The notes under the pieces are model-generated. The model saw nothing but the letters and a program-made list of their open reading frames with translations. It was not told where the DNA came from and ran no database searches. Position numbers and translations under genes: made by a program. This document shows, piece after piece, positions 40,395-48,105 of a stretch of 58,354 nucleotides of DNA (position 1 is the first letter of the stretch; each line of letters starts with the position of its first letter). Source of the DNA: Clostridiales bacterium (GTDB lineage Bacteria > Bacillota > Clostridia > Christensenellales > Aristaeellaceae); contig JAQXLU010000053.1 of NCBI GenBank assembly GCA_029012285.1, positions 1-58,354 of the forward strand, given 5' to 3'.

Positions 40395-41210
40395 ATGGAT
40401 ATTCTGGAACTGAAGGATGTCTGCCGGCGCGTTCGCCGCGACATCATTACCATGACCAATAAGGCGGGCGCTGGTCATCCCGGCGGTTCGCTGTCTGCCA
40501 CCGAAGCGTTGGTCGCGCTTTATTTCGACGTCATGAAGGGCGTTGACCCCAAGGATGACAAGAATCCCAACCGCGACCGTTTTGTGCTGTCCAAAGGTCA
40601 TGCAGCCCCCGGTCTGTACGGCACTTTGTGCGAGCGCGGCTTCTTTGGCCCTGAGGAGTTCGATCACTTCCGTCAGCTCCACGGTATATTGCAGGGCCAT
40701 CCGGATGTGAAGAAGTGCCCCGGCGTGGATGCCTCCACCGGCTCGCTGGGCCAGGGCATCTCCATTGCCGTCGGCATGGCGCTGGGCGCAAAGAAAACTG
40801 GCAACCCCTGCCATGTCTATACCATCATCGGTGACGGAGAGAGCCAGGAGGGCCTGGTGTGGGAGGCCTCCATGGCTGCGGCGCACTACAGCCTGGATAA
40901 CCTGACGGTGATCTTCGACCACAACGGCATGCAGATCGACGGCACCAACGACGAGGTCATGTCCCTGGGCGATGTGGGCGCGAAGTGGCGCGCCTTCGGC
41001 TATGACGTGATCGAGGTGGCCGACGGCAACGACATGGAGCAGGTGCTCGCCGCACTGCACGCGCCTGCCTGCCCCGGCAAGCCCCGCCTGATCCACCTGC
41101 ACACCACCAAGGGCAAGGGCGTCTCCTTCATGGAGGGTCAGGTCGGCTGGCACGGCAAGGCCCCCAATGCTGCCGAGACCGAAGTTGCACTGAAGGAACT
41201 GGAGGCGTAA
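40395..41210 (+). CDS. transketolase, N-terminal subunit
   Basis: 271 residues, carrying the thiamine-diphosphate-binding domain: GAGHPGGSLSATEALVALYF near the start and the ThDP motif GDGESQEGLVWEAS ... DHNGMQIDGT (about 150-185). Transketolase moves two-carbon units in the non-oxidative pentose-phosphate path; here the enzyme is split in two genes, common in Clostridia and Archaea. Start at ATG 40395, behind AGGAGG; the frame is open upstream into the leader. Codon use suggests high expression. Confidence 0.95.
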   Translation: MDILELKDVCRRVRRDIITMTNKAGAGHPGGSLSATEALVALYFDVMKGVDPKDDKNPNRDRFVLSKGHAAPGLYGTLCERGFFGPEEFDHFRQLHGILQGHPDVKKCPGVDASTGSLGQGISIAVGMALGAKKTGNPCHVYTIIGDGESQEGLVWEASMAAAHYSLDNLTVIFDHNGMQIDGTNDEVMSLGDVGAKWRAFGYDVIEVADGNDMEQVLAALHAPACPGKPRLIHLHTTKGKGVSFMEGQVGWHGKAPNAAETEVALKELEA

Positions 41211-41214
41211 GAAG

Positions 41215-42129
41215 ATGGAAAAGAAAGCAATCCGCGTCGCCTATGGCGAAGCCATCGTCAAACTGGGCGCTGAGAATGACAAGGTGGTCGTGTTCGACGC
41301 TGACCTGGCCGCCGCAACCATGACCAACGGCTTCAAGAAGGCTTATCCTGACCGGTTCATCGACTGCGGCATCGCCGAGGCGAACATGGTCGATATGGCT
41401 GCCGGTGCTTCCACCATGGGCCTGATCCCGTTCTGCTCCACCTTCGCCGTGTTCGCAGGCCGTTCCTACGACCAGATCCGCAACGGCGTGTGCTATCCCA
41501 AGCTGAACGTGAAGTTCGGCTTCTCCCATGCGGGCATCACCCTGGGCGAGGACGGCGGTTCTCACCAGGCCATCGAGGATATCGCCCTGATGCGCGTTTT
41601 GCCCAACATGACCGTATTCGTGCCCTCCGACGCCAACGAGTGCTACAAGTGCGTGGAAGCCGCTGCCAAGATCAACGGCCCGGTGTATATCCGCACTGCG
41701 CGTCTGCCCTCTCCAGTATATGAGGAGCGCCCCTTCGAGGTTGGTAAAGCCAATGTCATCAAGGACGGCAAGGATGTTGTCATCTTCTGCTGTGGCATCA
41801 TGCTGGAGCACTGCCTGGAGGCCGTCGAGATTCTCGCGCAGCACGGCATCGACGCGGCACTGGTCAACCACCACACCCTCAAGCCCTTCGACGAGGCGCT
41901 GACCCGGGAATACGCAGCCAAGTGCGGCAAGGTTTTCACGGTGGAAGAACACTCCATCATCGGCGGCCTGGGCGACGCGGTAGCTTCCGCGTTGTGCGGC
42001 ATGGGCCTTGAAAAGTTCCTGAAGATCGGCATCAACGATGAATTCGGCCAGTCCGGCAAGCCCGCACATCTCCTGGAGGAGTACGGTTTGACCGGCAAGC
42101 AGATCGCCGAGAAGATCATGAATGCATAA
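41215..42129 (+). CDS. transketolase, C-terminal subunit
   Basis: 304 residues: pyrimidine-binding domain with the catalytic glutamate in DCGIAEANMVDMAAG (about residue 46-60), HAGITLGEDGGSHQ, and the C-terminal transketolase domain with VEEHSIIGGLGDAV. It works as a complex with the N-terminal subunit encoded 4 nt upstream; GGAGGCGTAAGAAG precedes its ATG. Length and motifs are normal. Confidence 0.95.
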   Translation: MEKKAIRVAYGEAIVKLGAENDKVVVFDADLAAATMTNGFKKAYPDRFIDCGIAEANMVDMAAGASTMGLIPFCSTFAVFAGRSYDQIRNGVCYPKLNVKFGFSHAGITLGEDGGSHQAIEDIALMRVLPNMTVFVPSDANECYKCVEAAAKINGPVYIRTARLPSPVYEERPFEVGKANVIKDGKDVVIFCCGIMLEHCLEAVEILAQHGIDAALVNHHTLKPFDEALTREYAAKCGKVFTVEEHSIIGGLGDAVASALCGMGLEKFLKIGINDEFGQSGKPAHLLEEYGLTGKQIAEKIMNA

Positions 42130-42152
42130 AACCGCGTGATTTGCCATCCTCC

Positions 42153-42185
42153 GCGGCGTTCCGTATGAAGCGGAGCGCCGCTTTT
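42153..42185 (+). terminator. terminator of the transketolase operon
   Basis: GCGGCGTTCCG (42153-42163), 7-nt loop, CGGAGCGCCGC (42171-42181; one G-U pair), then four T. Confidence 0.75.
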
Positions 42186-42241
42186 CTCAAAGGAAGCCGA
42201 CGCCAAGGTACGAGCGACGCCATCGAAGGGAGGTACACCGG

Positions 42242-43129
42242 ATGCTGACGTTTATTGTGAACCCAGTGGCTGGGAATGGGTACACGATGAAGATCGAGCC
42301 CCAGCTGCAAGCAGAGCTGACTCGTCGTGGCCTGGTGTGCCGCTTTGTCCATACCGACGCGCCAGGACACGCGACGCAGCTCGCCCGGGAAGCTGCCCAG
42401 GAGGAGGGCTGCGATGGCGTGATAGCTGTCGGCGGGGACGGCACGTCCTTCGAGGTCGCCTGCGGACTGATGAACAGCGGCATTCCCATGGGCATCATCC
42501 CGGCAGGGACGGGCAATGACTTCATCAAGACCGTTGGGATACCACGCAAGCCCATGGACGCACTGGACTTTCTGCTGACTCATTCCGCGCACCCCGTAGA
42601 CGTGGGCGGTTTGAACAACCGGCTCTTTCTCAACGTCTGCGGCACCGGCTTTGACGTGACCGTGCTGGACTACACCGTAGCTGCCAAGAAGATATGCCGG
42701 GGCATTTTGCCCTATCTGGTGGGACTGATTCGCGGCATCGTTCATTCCCGGCCGGTACATGTTCGCCTCACCGCCGATGGAGAAACCCAGGAACGGGATG
42801 TGCTGCTCTGCTCGATCGCCAATGGACGGTTCTTCGGCGGCGGCATCCCCATCTGCCCGGTCGCCGTGCCCGACGACGGCCTGCTGGACCTGATTGTCAT
42901 TCCGCACCAGCCGCGCTGGAAGATCCCCCTCTTCCTGCCCTCGCTGCTGATGGGCCGCGTGCTGCGGTTCTCATTCACCATCCACAAGCGCTGCACAAGC
43001 GTTGATTTGTATGCCAAGGGGATGCGGCTGAACGTGGACGGGGAGATTCTCAACCTGGATGAGGCTCATTTCACCGTCCTACAGGGCACGCTATCGCTGT
43101 TTTGGTCCCCCAATGAACAGGAGGTATGA
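42242..43129 (+). CDS. diacylglycerol kinase-family lipid kinase
   Basis: 295 residues, DgkB/YegS family. N-terminal IVNPVAGNG, the nucleotide-binding VGGDGTSFEV (about residues 62-71) and PAGTGNDF (about 84-91) motifs are all present. Likely phosphorylates diacylglycerol or a related lipid at the inner membrane surface, recycling head-group by-products. ATG 42242 is preceded by GGAGG. It overlaps or abuts the next small gene. No promoter clear enough to list, although a terminator separates it from transketolase. Confidence 0.92.
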   Translation: MLTFIVNPVAGNGYTMKIEPQLQAELTRRGLVCRFVHTDAPGHATQLAREAAQEEGCDGVIAVGGDGTSFEVACGLMNSGIPMGIIPAGTGNDFIKTVGIPRKPMDALDFLLTHSAHPVDVGGLNNRLFLNVCGTGFDVTVLDYTVAAKKICRGILPYLVGLIRGIVHSRPVHVRLTADGETQERDVLLCSIANGRFFGGGIPICPVAVPDDGLLDLIVIPHQPRWKIPLFLPSLLMGRVLRFSFTIHKRCTSVDLYAKGMRLNVDGEILNLDEAHFTVLQGTLSLFWSPNEQEV

Positions 43130-43131
43130 AC

Positions 43132-43641
43132 ATGTCTGCTTTCTTCAAAGAAGCCAAGGATATCCTGATTCGATTCGGCAAATTCGTAAGCTCCCGTACC
43201 GGCATGCTGGTCAAGAATGTGCGGTTCAAGTACAAGGAGTGGAGCGAGCTGGGCAAGCGCCGCGACCTGATTACTGAGCTGGGGAAGCATGTGTATGCCC
43301 TGAGCAAGGAGGGCGTTTCGCTGCCTGCGGAAACCGCCTCGGAGATCGACCAGCTCAACGCGCTGGATCAGAATTTGATGCTGCTGCGCGACGCGCATGC
43401 TGCGGATGTCGCCACGTTCGACGCGCAAAAGGCCGCTGCCAAGGCTGCTGCCGCTGAAAAGAAGGCGGCTGCCAAGGTCGCTGCACAAGCACAAGCCGCC
43501 TCAGCACTGGCCGAAGCGCCCGTAGCGCATGAAAAGGCCGAGCCGGAAGTCCCCGCGCCTCAGGCGCCCACCATGGCTATACCGGAGGAAGCACCTGCCG
43601 GGGAAACAACCGATAGCAGCGCACCGACGCTTGACCTCTGA
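43132..43641 (+). CDS. unrecognised small Ala/Lys-rich protein
   Basis: 169 residues. A basic helical N-terminal domain (about 1-95; SAFFKEAKDILIRFGKFVSS ... YKEWSELGKRRDLITELG) is followed by an Ala/Lys-rich helix (about 100-125) and an acidic, Pro/Ala-rich disordered tail (about 128-169). No signal peptide. I know no family for it; the N-terminal part resembles other small cytoplasmic helical proteins of Clostridia. ATG 43132 has AGGAGG 7 nt upstream; an ATG at 43126 is too close. Co-transcribed with the lipid kinase. Confidence 0.72.
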   Translation: MSAFFKEAKDILIRFGKFVSSRTGMLVKNVRFKYKEWSELGKRRDLITELGKHVYALSKEGVSLPAETASEIDQLNALDQNLMLLRDAHAADVATFDAQKAAAKAAAAEKKAAAKVAAQAQAASALAEAPVAHEKAEPEVPAPQAPTMAIPEEAPAGETTDSSAPTLDL

Positions 43642-43647
43642 TACACA

Positions 43648-43693
43648 AAAGCATCCCGGAGACCGCAGCAACTTTGCGGCTCCGGGATGCTTT
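43648..43693. terminator. long terminator hairpin between convergent genes
   Basis: AAAGCATCCCGGAG (43648-43661) pairs perfectly with CTCCGGGATGCTTT (43680-43693); an inner CCGCA/TGCGG pair extends it. Serves the small-protein gene on the plus strand and the mutarotase on the minus strand. Confidence 0.8.
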
Positions 43694-43711
43694 GTATGGT
43701 GCAAAAAATTG

Positions 43712-44590
43712 TCAGATCAGCTCCACATCGTATCCACACTGATGGCTCTGGCCGGGCTGCAGCAGCGTGACGAAGGGCTTATCCTCGAACTTGCCGCTTT
43801 CGTTCACCTGTCCGGGCATGCCGTGCCAGGGCTCGAGACAGACGTAAGGCGCGTTCTTCTTCGGCATTGACCAGACGGCCAGCACCTCCATCTTTGGGTA
43901 GCGGAAGCGCAAACCCTTGCCAGTGTCCTTGTGTACCAGGTCCACGCTGCGGCTGTTCAGGTCGGGGAACACCAGGGCGTCCCTGTCATCAAACAGGTCG
44001 TGACTGAGGGGCAGCACCTTGCCGTCCACAAAGGGGATGATTTCATCGCCGTCCACCAGGCGACCGCCGGGTACCAGCAGATTGCGTCCCGACTCCTTCT
44101 CAGGGAAAACCAGCTGATAGTCGGTGTAGGCCGCGCCCGCTTCCATCGGCACGATGAAGCCGGGATGCCCTCCCACGCAGAAGGGCATCACCCGCTCGGA
44201 GTGATTGTCCACGATGAAGTCCGTGCGGAAGCCGTTCTCCCGCAGCGTGTAGACCACATGGAACGCAAAATCAAAGGGGTATTGGGGACGGCTTTCTTCG
44301 GTTGGGGTGAGCACCAGGTCAACAAAATCGTCGCCGACGCGAGCTACCTGGAAGTCCGGGTTTCGGGTGAAGCCGTGCTTCGCCATGGGGTAGGTCACAC
44401 CGCTGATGATGACCTTTTCATCCTTGGGCATGCCGCAAACCGGGAAAAGCACCGGCGCGTAGTTGGGCCACACGGCTGGATCAGCCTGCCAAATCACCTC
44501 GCGGCCGTCGTTTCCCTTGAAGGACACCATTTGCGCGCCTTTGAGTCGAATCTCAGCCGTGGTTGCGCTGGATTTCAGCTTGATATCCAT
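43712..44590 (-). CDS. aldose 1-epimerase family protein (LacX-like mutarotase)
   Basis: 292 residues, galactose-mutarotase-like beta-sandwich. Recognisable segments: VFPVCGMPKDEKV (substrate-binding), MAKHGFTRNPDFQV with the catalytic-type HGF, and VGGHPGF. These match the LacX/YeaD-type group more than classical GalM. It would interconvert sugar anomers, although the precise sugar is unknown. ATG 44590 has GGGAGG upstream; the frame continues upstream without a ribosome site. galT lies 10 kb away. Confidence 0.87.
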   Translation of the reverse strand: MDIKLKSSATTAEIRLKGAQMVSFKGNDGREVIWQADPAVWPNYAPVLFPVCGMPKDEKVIISGVTYPMAKHGFTRNPDFQVARVGDDFVDLVLTPTEESRPQYPFDFAFHVVYTLRENGFRTDFIVDNHSERVMPFCVGGHPGFIVPMEAGAAYTDYQLVFPEKESGRNLLVPGGRLVDGDEIIPFVDGKVLPLSHDLFDDRDALVFPDLNSRSVDLVHKDTGKGLRFRYPKMEVLAVWSMPKKNAPYVCLEPWHGMPGQVNESGKFEDKPFVTLLQPGQSHQCGYDVELI

Positions 44591-44682
44591 TGTCTTTCCT
44601 CCCTTCGGAATCTCTTTCCACAACATTCGACACACATCCGGCGGATTCCTGCATATCTTGATGGCAGAAAGGAGGCGTTTTG

Positions 44683-44964
44683 ATGCGCGATGCTTCCACA
44701 ACATCCCCCTTTATCAACTCCGATCCCCATGAAGACTGGGTCACCTGGACAGAGCAATCCTCCCTGATGTCTCTGATTGACGAAGACCAAACCGACCGTC
44801 GGTATGTTTCTGATTCATCACAGCCTTACAGCAGTGCGCCGGTGATGCCCGAACCGCTTCCGCAGCCCGTCGTCATCAACCGACCGCAGTATAACGCCAT
44901 TTTGAACCGCATCAACCAGGCCAAGCAGAATACCGGTGCTTATACATCCTGGAACGTTCCATAA
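44683..44964 (+). CDS. unrecognised small protein, 93 residues
   Basis: Polar, Ser/Thr/Pro/Gln-rich and probably mostly disordered, with an acidic first half (DPHEDWVTWTEQ) and a basic final helix (YNAILNRINQAKQN). No membrane segment, no signal peptide, no family I recognise. The gene is believable because AAAGGAGG lies 8 nt before ATG 44683 and a terminator-like hairpin follows. It is divergent from the mutarotase gene with a 92-nt gap. In-frame TTG 44680 would add one residue. Confidence 0.68.
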   Translation: MRDASTTSPFINSDPHEDWVTWTEQSSLMSLIDEDQTDRRYVSDSSQPYSSAPVMPEPLPQPVVINRPQYNAILNRINQAKQNTGAYTSWNVP

Positions 44965-44967
44965 AGT

Positions 44968-45013
44968 AACCCCGACGTAGTGCATCCACCAGCGTGTTGC
45001 AAGCGTCGGGGTT
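44968..45013 (+). terminator. hairpin after the 93-residue gene
   Basis: AACCCCGACG (44968-44977), 26-nt loop, CGTCGGGGTT (45004-45013), followed by TCGTTG. The T-run is weak and the loop long; it lies between convergent genes. Confidence 0.55.
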
Positions 45014-45043
45014 TCGTTGATTCCGCGATAAGCGGGAAATCGA

Positions 45044-45655
45044 CTATTGGGGCTGTGCCCGGAGACAGGTCAGCGTCACACGGGCATCCACCTGCTTGAG
45101 CCAGGCCGCCACGGTATGCTTAAAGGCAGAGACCGTCGCGTCCCAGAGCTGCTCGCTGTTTTCGCCCGTCAGATAAACCTCCCGCCGGGCGAGGCGCTCC
45201 GATTCAAGCAGCCTCTCGTAGTCCTCCAGCGAGAAGCCCTTGTACCAGAAATCGTCCTTGTATACCTCGCTGGGTGTGAGCACATCCTGGATCAGGGTGG
45301 GCTGGGGGAGCGTAAATATGATTTCATCGCCCACAAGCTGCATCGTGACCTCACGCAGGTCGATGCCAAAGGACGCTTCATACCTGTAACTCACGTTGAC
45401 CTCCGCCACCGAGCCGATGAACGCCGCGCGGATGTCATAATGCAGCACACCGTCCTCCTCGACCTTCAAGGTTTCCAGGCGGGCGCTGTTTGCCAGCTTT
45501 GTGGATAGCACCGCACTGGCCCGGATCGCCGCGCCGCCCTCGTCGGGAAGGAGCGCAGACGCCAGGCGGGACACATAGGGGAACAGGATGATCACCAGGA
45601 TGGCCGTCAGTGCGCCGCCCACGGTCTTTGCCAGCCAGCGGAGAAATGCTTTCAT
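45044..45655 (-). CDS. DUF4230 domain-containing membrane-anchored protein
   Basis: 203 residues. N-terminal membrane helix (about 8-30), then an extracytoplasmic DUF4230 domain with repeated beta pattern (LETLKVEEDGVLHYDIRAAFIGSVAEVNVSYRYEASFGIDL) and a helical end. Domain function unknown; it is common in gut Bacillota and Bacteroidota. Start at ATG 45655 behind GGGAGGTG, overlapping the stop of the upstream gene by ATGA, so it is coupled to a small membrane protein. Confidence 0.83.
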   Translation of the reverse strand: MKAFLRWLAKTVGGALTAILVIILFPYVSRLASALLPDEGGAAIRASAVLSTKLANSARLETLKVEEDGVLHYDIRAAFIGSVAEVNVSYRYEASFGIDLREVTMQLVGDEIIFTLPQPTLIQDVLTPSEVYKDDFWYKGFSLEDYERLLESERLARREVYLTGENSEQLWDATVSAFKHTVAAWLKQVDARVTLTCLRAQPQ

Positions 45656-45951
45656 AGGGCACCTCCCGTCAGGGTATTCAGATACACCAGGAGGGGAATC
45701 ACCACATAGCGCAGCCCCTGGATCATGACGGTGACGATGCCAATCACCGCAAACAGGTTCCACAGGGTGAAGATCCTTCTGCGGTGCCTGCGGGCCTCGC
45801 GTCGCTGCACACGCTGCTCCGGCACAGGGGTGTTGTCATAGTTCTGCTGCGGCTGCCAGCCCTGCACTGGCTGATTCTGAGGGAAGCGGTAAACCGGCTG
45901 TTGCGGCGGATTGTCCGAAAAGCGTCGTCCTTGCTGGTTCGGCTGCTGCAT
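45652..45951 (-). CDS. small Pro/Gln-rich membrane protein
   Basis: 99 residues. The first 50 are Gln/Pro/Asn-rich and disordered, followed by an Arg cluster (RREARRHRRR) and one long hydrophobic stretch (about 62-92) that probably crosses the membrane once. No family recognised. Overlaps the DUF4230 gene, so the two may form one membrane complex (inference). Confidence 0.72.
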   Translation of the reverse strand: MQQPNQQGRRFSDNPPQQPVYRFPQNQPVQGWQPQQNYDNTPVPEQRVQRREARRHRRRIFTLWNLFAVIGIVTVMIQGLRYVVIPLLVYLNTLTGGAL

Positions 45952-46001
45952 TTGTGCACGCCCCTTTCCCAGGATGATCAGGGAATTCTCCCGTACTTCT
46001 C

Positions 46002-46030
46002 ATTATACGACAAATGGGGGAATTTTTCCA
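46002..46030 (-). promoter_or_regulatory. promoter of the DUF4230 pair
   Basis: On the minus strand TGGAAA (46030-46025), 17-nt spacer, TATAAT (46007-46002): perfect -10, 4/6 -35. It is about 50 nt before the start of the small membrane protein. Confidence 0.6.
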
Positions 46031-46100
46031 CCCCCAATCGGATAGAAGCTGAACTCCGGGTGAAGATACGCTGTCCGGTTGATGAAATCTTGGTACGGGC

Positions 46101-46129
46101 TTTCATTTTGCCTCCTTTCGTGGTAGAAT
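46101..46129 (+). promoter_or_regulatory. possible promoter of rbgA-rnhB-yraN
   Basis: TTTCAT (46101-46106), 17-nt spacer, TAGAAT (46124-46129) preceded by TGG (extended -10). The leader to ATG 46221 is about 85 nt. I see no other feature in the gap 45952-46220 apart from the divergent promoter. Confidence 0.5.
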
Positions 46130-46220
46130 GATAATGTGGTGTTTTATGCGATCAGTCTGCCTGAATGTAAACACTGCGAGATCTAACCCGAACAATATCA
46201 ACCGATGGCAGGTGCGACAG

Positions 46221-47120
46221 ATGGATATTAACTGGTACCCCGGACATATGGCAAAGACAAAGCGCCAATTGCAGGAGCAGCTCAGCCGCGTGGATGTGGT
46301 GGTGGAGCTCTGCGATGCGCGTCTGCCGTATTCCTCCCGCAACCCCGACCTGGACAAGCTGATTGCCAATAAAAAGCGCGTACTGCTGCTCAACAAGGCA
46401 GACCTGGCTGACCAGGGCATGACCAGCGCCTGGCTGAACTACTTCCGCAGCCAGGGCATTGACTGCGCCCCTTATAACGCCGCCACCGGCAAAGCCAAGG
46501 ATGCCCTGGCCGTCATTGACCGCGCCGCCAAGGAAACGGTGGAGCGCGCCCTTGCCAAGGGGGTGCGCAAGACGGTCAAGGCCATGGTGGTCGGCGTGCC
46601 CAACGTGGGCAAGAGCACCTTCACCAACAAGCTGCATGGCAGCGGCATTGCCAAGACTGGCGATCACCCTGGCGTTACCCGAGCCAACCAGTGGGTGCGC
46701 ATCACGCCCTACCTGGATCTGTTGGACACCCCCGGCCTGCTCTGGCCCAGGCTGGACGATCAGCTGGCTGCCCGCCGCTTGTGCTACATTGGCACGGTGA
46801 AGGACGATGTGGTTGATCTACCCATGCTGACCATCCATCTGCTCCAAGACATGCTATCTGTGAAGCCCGAGGCGGTCATGGAGCGCTTCCGCGTCACGGA
46901 TGCCACGCTGCGGGGCGAAGCGCTGCTGGATGCCGTCTGCCGTGGCCGCGGCTTCCTGATGAAGGGCGGCGTGTGCGACTATGACCGCTGCTGCTATGTG
47001 GTGCTGGATGAATTCCGGGCAGGGAAGCTTGGCCGTATCACCCTGGAAACGCCGGCGAAGCCCCGTCCCCGCCTGACCATCCCGGGTGCTGGGAAGGAGG
47101 AAGCCCATGGCGAGGATTGA
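46221..47120 (+). CDS. rbgA: ribosome biogenesis GTPase RbgA (YlqF)
   Basis: 299 residues, circularly permuted GTPase needed for late 50S assembly in Bacillota. Starts MDINWYPGHMAKTKRQ, typical. The permuted order is visible: G4 LNKADL (about residue 57), then G1 GVPNVGKST (about 128) and G3 DTPGLLWPR (about 172). C-terminal ANTAR-like RNA-binding domain. ATG 46221 has AGGTG 7 nt upstream; the frame is open upstream through the promoter. It overlaps rnhB by 14 nt. Confidence 0.95.
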   Translation: MDINWYPGHMAKTKRQLQEQLSRVDVVVELCDARLPYSSRNPDLDKLIANKKRVLLLNKADLADQGMTSAWLNYFRSQGIDCAPYNAATGKAKDALAVIDRAAKETVERALAKGVRKTVKAMVVGVPNVGKSTFTNKLHGSGIAKTGDHPGVTRANQWVRITPYLDLLDTPGLLWPRLDDQLAARRLCYIGTVKDDVVDLPMLTIHLLQDMLSVKPEAVMERFRVTDATLRGEALLDAVCRGRGFLMKGGVCDYDRCCYVVLDEFRAGKLGRITLETPAKPRPRLTIPGAGKEEAHGED

Positions 47121-47727
47121 CCGTCAGGCCCGCGCACAGCTGCTGATGGCGCATGACTGCCAGTTTTCAGGCGTGGTAGCAGGAATGGATGAAGTGGGAC
47201 GCGGCCCGCTGGCGGGCAATGTGGTCACCGCGTGCGTCGTGATGCCCAAGGAGCCCGTGCTGCCCTGGATTGATGACAGCAAGAAGCTTTCCGAATCCCG
47301 GCGGGTAAAGGTGTATGAGGAGATCATGCGCATTGCCCTGTATGTAGGCATCGGCCAGGCCACACCGGAGGAAATCGACGAAATCAACATCCTGGAGGCC
47401 ACGAAGAAAGCCATGCGGGACGCCGCTGCCCAGGTTCCGGCGGACGTGTTCCTCATCGACGCGGTGACTGGCCTGGGCCTTGCCGGGCAAGAGGTGCCCA
47501 TCATCAAGGGGGATGCAACCTCCTACGCGATCGCCGCCGCCAGCATTGTTGCCAAGGTGACTCGCGACCGCCAGTTGATCGAGCTGGACAAGCAGTACCC
47601 GACCTACGGCTTTGCCCGCAACAAGGGCTACGGCACGGCGGAGCATATCGCCGCGTTGAAGGCATCAGGCCCCTGTCCTGCGCACCGGCGCAGCTTTATC
47701 CGGCATTTCTGCGATGAAACAGTATGA
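47107..47727 (+). CDS. rnhB: ribonuclease HII
   Basis: 206 residues. Cleaves RNA-DNA junctions, including single ribonucleotides in DNA. The Asp-Glu pair is in AGMDEVGRGPLAG (Asp28, Glu29); the third Asp is in VFLIDAVTGLG, and the fourth region is in KVTRDRQLIELDKQYP. ATG 47107 with AAGGAGG upstream, inside the end of rbgA. The rbgA-rnhB-yraN order is common in Bacillota. Confidence 0.96.
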   Translation: MARIDRQARAQLLMAHDCQFSGVVAGMDEVGRGPLAGNVVTACVVMPKEPVLPWIDDSKKLSESRRVKVYEEIMRIALYVGIGQATPEEIDEINILEATKKAMRDAAAQVPADVFLIDAVTGLGLAGQEVPIIKGDATSYAIAAASIVAKVTRDRQLIELDKQYPTYGFARNKGYGTAEHIAALKASGPCPAHRRSFIRHFCDETV

Positions 47728-48064
47728 ATCCGGCGTCAAGTATGAGGCCCTGGCGGAAAAGCACCTTTGCCGCCAAGGCATGCGGGCGCTCTCCAGGCGC
47801 TACCGGGCGGAGGACGGGGAGATCGACCTCATCATGGAGGACGGGGAAACCATTGTGTTTGTCGAGGTGAAGGCCCGGCCCGGCAGCGGTAGGGGAGCAG
47901 GGCTTCTGAGCGTCACCCCCGCCAAGCAGCGCCGGATGATCCACGCGGCCATGGCATATTTGCTGGAAATGCAATGGACCGAGCGTCTCGTTCGTTTTGA
48001 TGTGGTAGAGATCACGCGGGATGGGCTGCTCCACATTCCCAACGCCTTCATGGCCGCCCTCTGA
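47714..48064 (+). CDS. yraN: YraN family protein (UPF0102), putative endonuclease
   Basis: 116 residues. Restriction-endonuclease-like core: GEIDLIMEDGETIVFVEVKAR contains the E-ID-EVK catalytic pattern (about residues 36-57). Function unproven; some relatives act with competence or DNA-uptake proteins, and a ComM/YifB gene lies 4 kb downstream. Overlaps rnhB by 14 nt. Confidence 0.93.
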   Translation: MKQYESGVKYEALAEKHLCRQGMRALSRRYRAEDGEIDLIMEDGETIVFVEVKARPGSGRGAGLLSVTPAKQRRMIHAAMAYLLEMQWTERLVRFDVVEITRDGLLHIPNAFMAAL

Positions 48065-48105
48065 ACCGGTACGCAGCCCGGATTCACATGTTTGAGGTGA
48101 CTTTG

